NCBI GenBank assembly: GCA_030706285.1
Contig: JAUZOU010000199.1
Coordinates: 1 to 5,838, forward strand
Length of the DNA stretch: 5,838 bases
From: Bacteroidota bacterium
GTDB taxonomy: Bacteria; Bacteroidota; Bacteroidia; Bacteroidales; UBA1402
Direction: 5' to 3'
Shown piece after piece: positions 5,581-5,838 of the stretch. Made by a program: the position numbers and the translations under genes. The notes below the pieces were generated by a model. That model searched no databases. It saw only the letters and a program-made list of their open reading frames with translations, and was not told the DNA's origin. Position 1 is the stretch's first letter. Each line of letters starts with the position of its first letter.

Positions 5581-5627
5581 CTGAGTTTTCGAGGCGTCAC
5601 TTCGTTCCTCGGAAAACGAAAATTCAG
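5581..5627. repeat. Inverted repeat / hairpin downstream of the minus-strand fragment
   Basis: TTTTCGAGG (5586-5594) pairs with CCTCGGAAAA (5607-5616) with one bulged base, around a 12-nt loop. An outer CTGA (5581-5584) and TCAG (5624-5627) are also complementary. No T-run follows on either strand, so a classical intrinsic terminator is unlikely. It lies just past the stop of the minus-strand fragment and could be a 3'-end stability element or a REP-like repeat. Confidence 0.45.
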
Positions 5628-5672
5628 CATGATAATTTATATTCTGGGTGGGCAGCTAGATCAAGCGTATCA

Positions 5673-5837
5673 TCAGCTACCTGTTCCTCGGTTCTCCAAT
5701 ATTTCAGGATGAGCCCGGATATATTCGGTGGTATCTTTGTAGCCTTGCCTGTACAGTTCGTGATAGGCATTGAAGCTGAATTCGTGGTAGCGTTTGATTC
5801 CAAAGATTTCAATCAGGTGAGTACAGCAATGGCGGCC
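5673..5837 (-). CDS. C-terminal fragment of an unrecognised protein (partial, possibly decayed)
   Basis: Reading in from the right edge, 54 codons run to TGA at 5675-5673. Residues 8-47, including 'EIFGIKRYHEFSFNAYHELY', look like genuine protein: aromatic, charged and helix-forming. The first residues (GRHCCT) do not, whereas the neighbouring frame at the edge reads AAIAVLT before stopping. After the stop of this frame, another minus frame continues with plausible sequence (QVADDTLDLAAHPEYKLSC) to a stop near 5624. A frame-shifted or decayed gene is therefore possible. I do not recognise the family. A patatin-like phospholipase C-terminus is only a weak guess, based on the Y-x-E-L-Y-x-x-G-Y pattern. 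Confidence 0.45.
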   Translation of the reverse strand, partial: GRHCCTHLIEIFGIKRYHEFSFNAYHELYRQGYKDTTEYIRAHPEILENRGTGS

Positions 5838-5838
5838 A

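Noticed and set aside
5624..5812. 62-codon minus-strand ORF starting at 5812
   Set aside because: Its first ~40 residues look like out-of-frame translation of the more protein-like frame ending at 5673. Only its tail seems plausible, and that is covered as a possible frameshift remnant.

Overview
This window looks like chromosomal DNA from a member of the Bacteroidota, most likely order Bacteroidales. Several start-proximal regions carry the phylum's -7 promoter element TAnnTTTG. Start codons lack clear Shine-Dalgarno sequences, the 5' flanks are A/T-rich, and the gene products look like Bacteroidales housekeeping proteins. No genus is claimed.

Layout, left to right. (1) The minus strand from 1125 to the left edge encodes the first 375 residues of the DNA translocase FtsK, open at base 1. 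(2) A 144-bp divergent intergenic region holds one promoter per direction. (3) On the plus strand, a DUF5063 protein (1270-1812) is followed after 18 nt by a DEDDy 3'-5' exonuclease of the RNase D/WRN type (1831-2475). A weak AT-rich hairpin follows. (4) A 439-bp region without a large gene (2476-2914) is the most interesting part. It contains short repeats, a sequence matching the sigma-54 -24/-12 consensus, an overlapping Bacteroidota housekeeping-type promoter, a possible 20-codon leader ORF ending in an intrinsic terminator, a second terminator, and further -7 elements. (5) A CNT-family nucleoside transporter (2915-4423) is followed 4 nt later by the 16S rRNA methyltransferase gene rsmE (4428-5129). 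(6) A tRNA-Glu(CTC) gene (5282-5354) has its own promoter and a strong hairpin behind it. (7) The last ~420 bp is mostly non-coding, with a hairpin and an imperfect palindrome. The C-terminal end of an unrecognised minus-strand protein, possibly a decayed gene, reaches the right edge.

The large genes are ordinary: chromosome segregation, a nuclease pair, nucleoside salvage, ribosome modification and tRNA. I found no defence system, mobile element or CRISPR array. The best candidate for something undescribed is the promoter-leader-terminator module at 2651-2820 ahead of the nucleoside transporter. It could be an attenuator, a standalone small RNA or a regulated leader peptide. The sequence alone does not decide between them.
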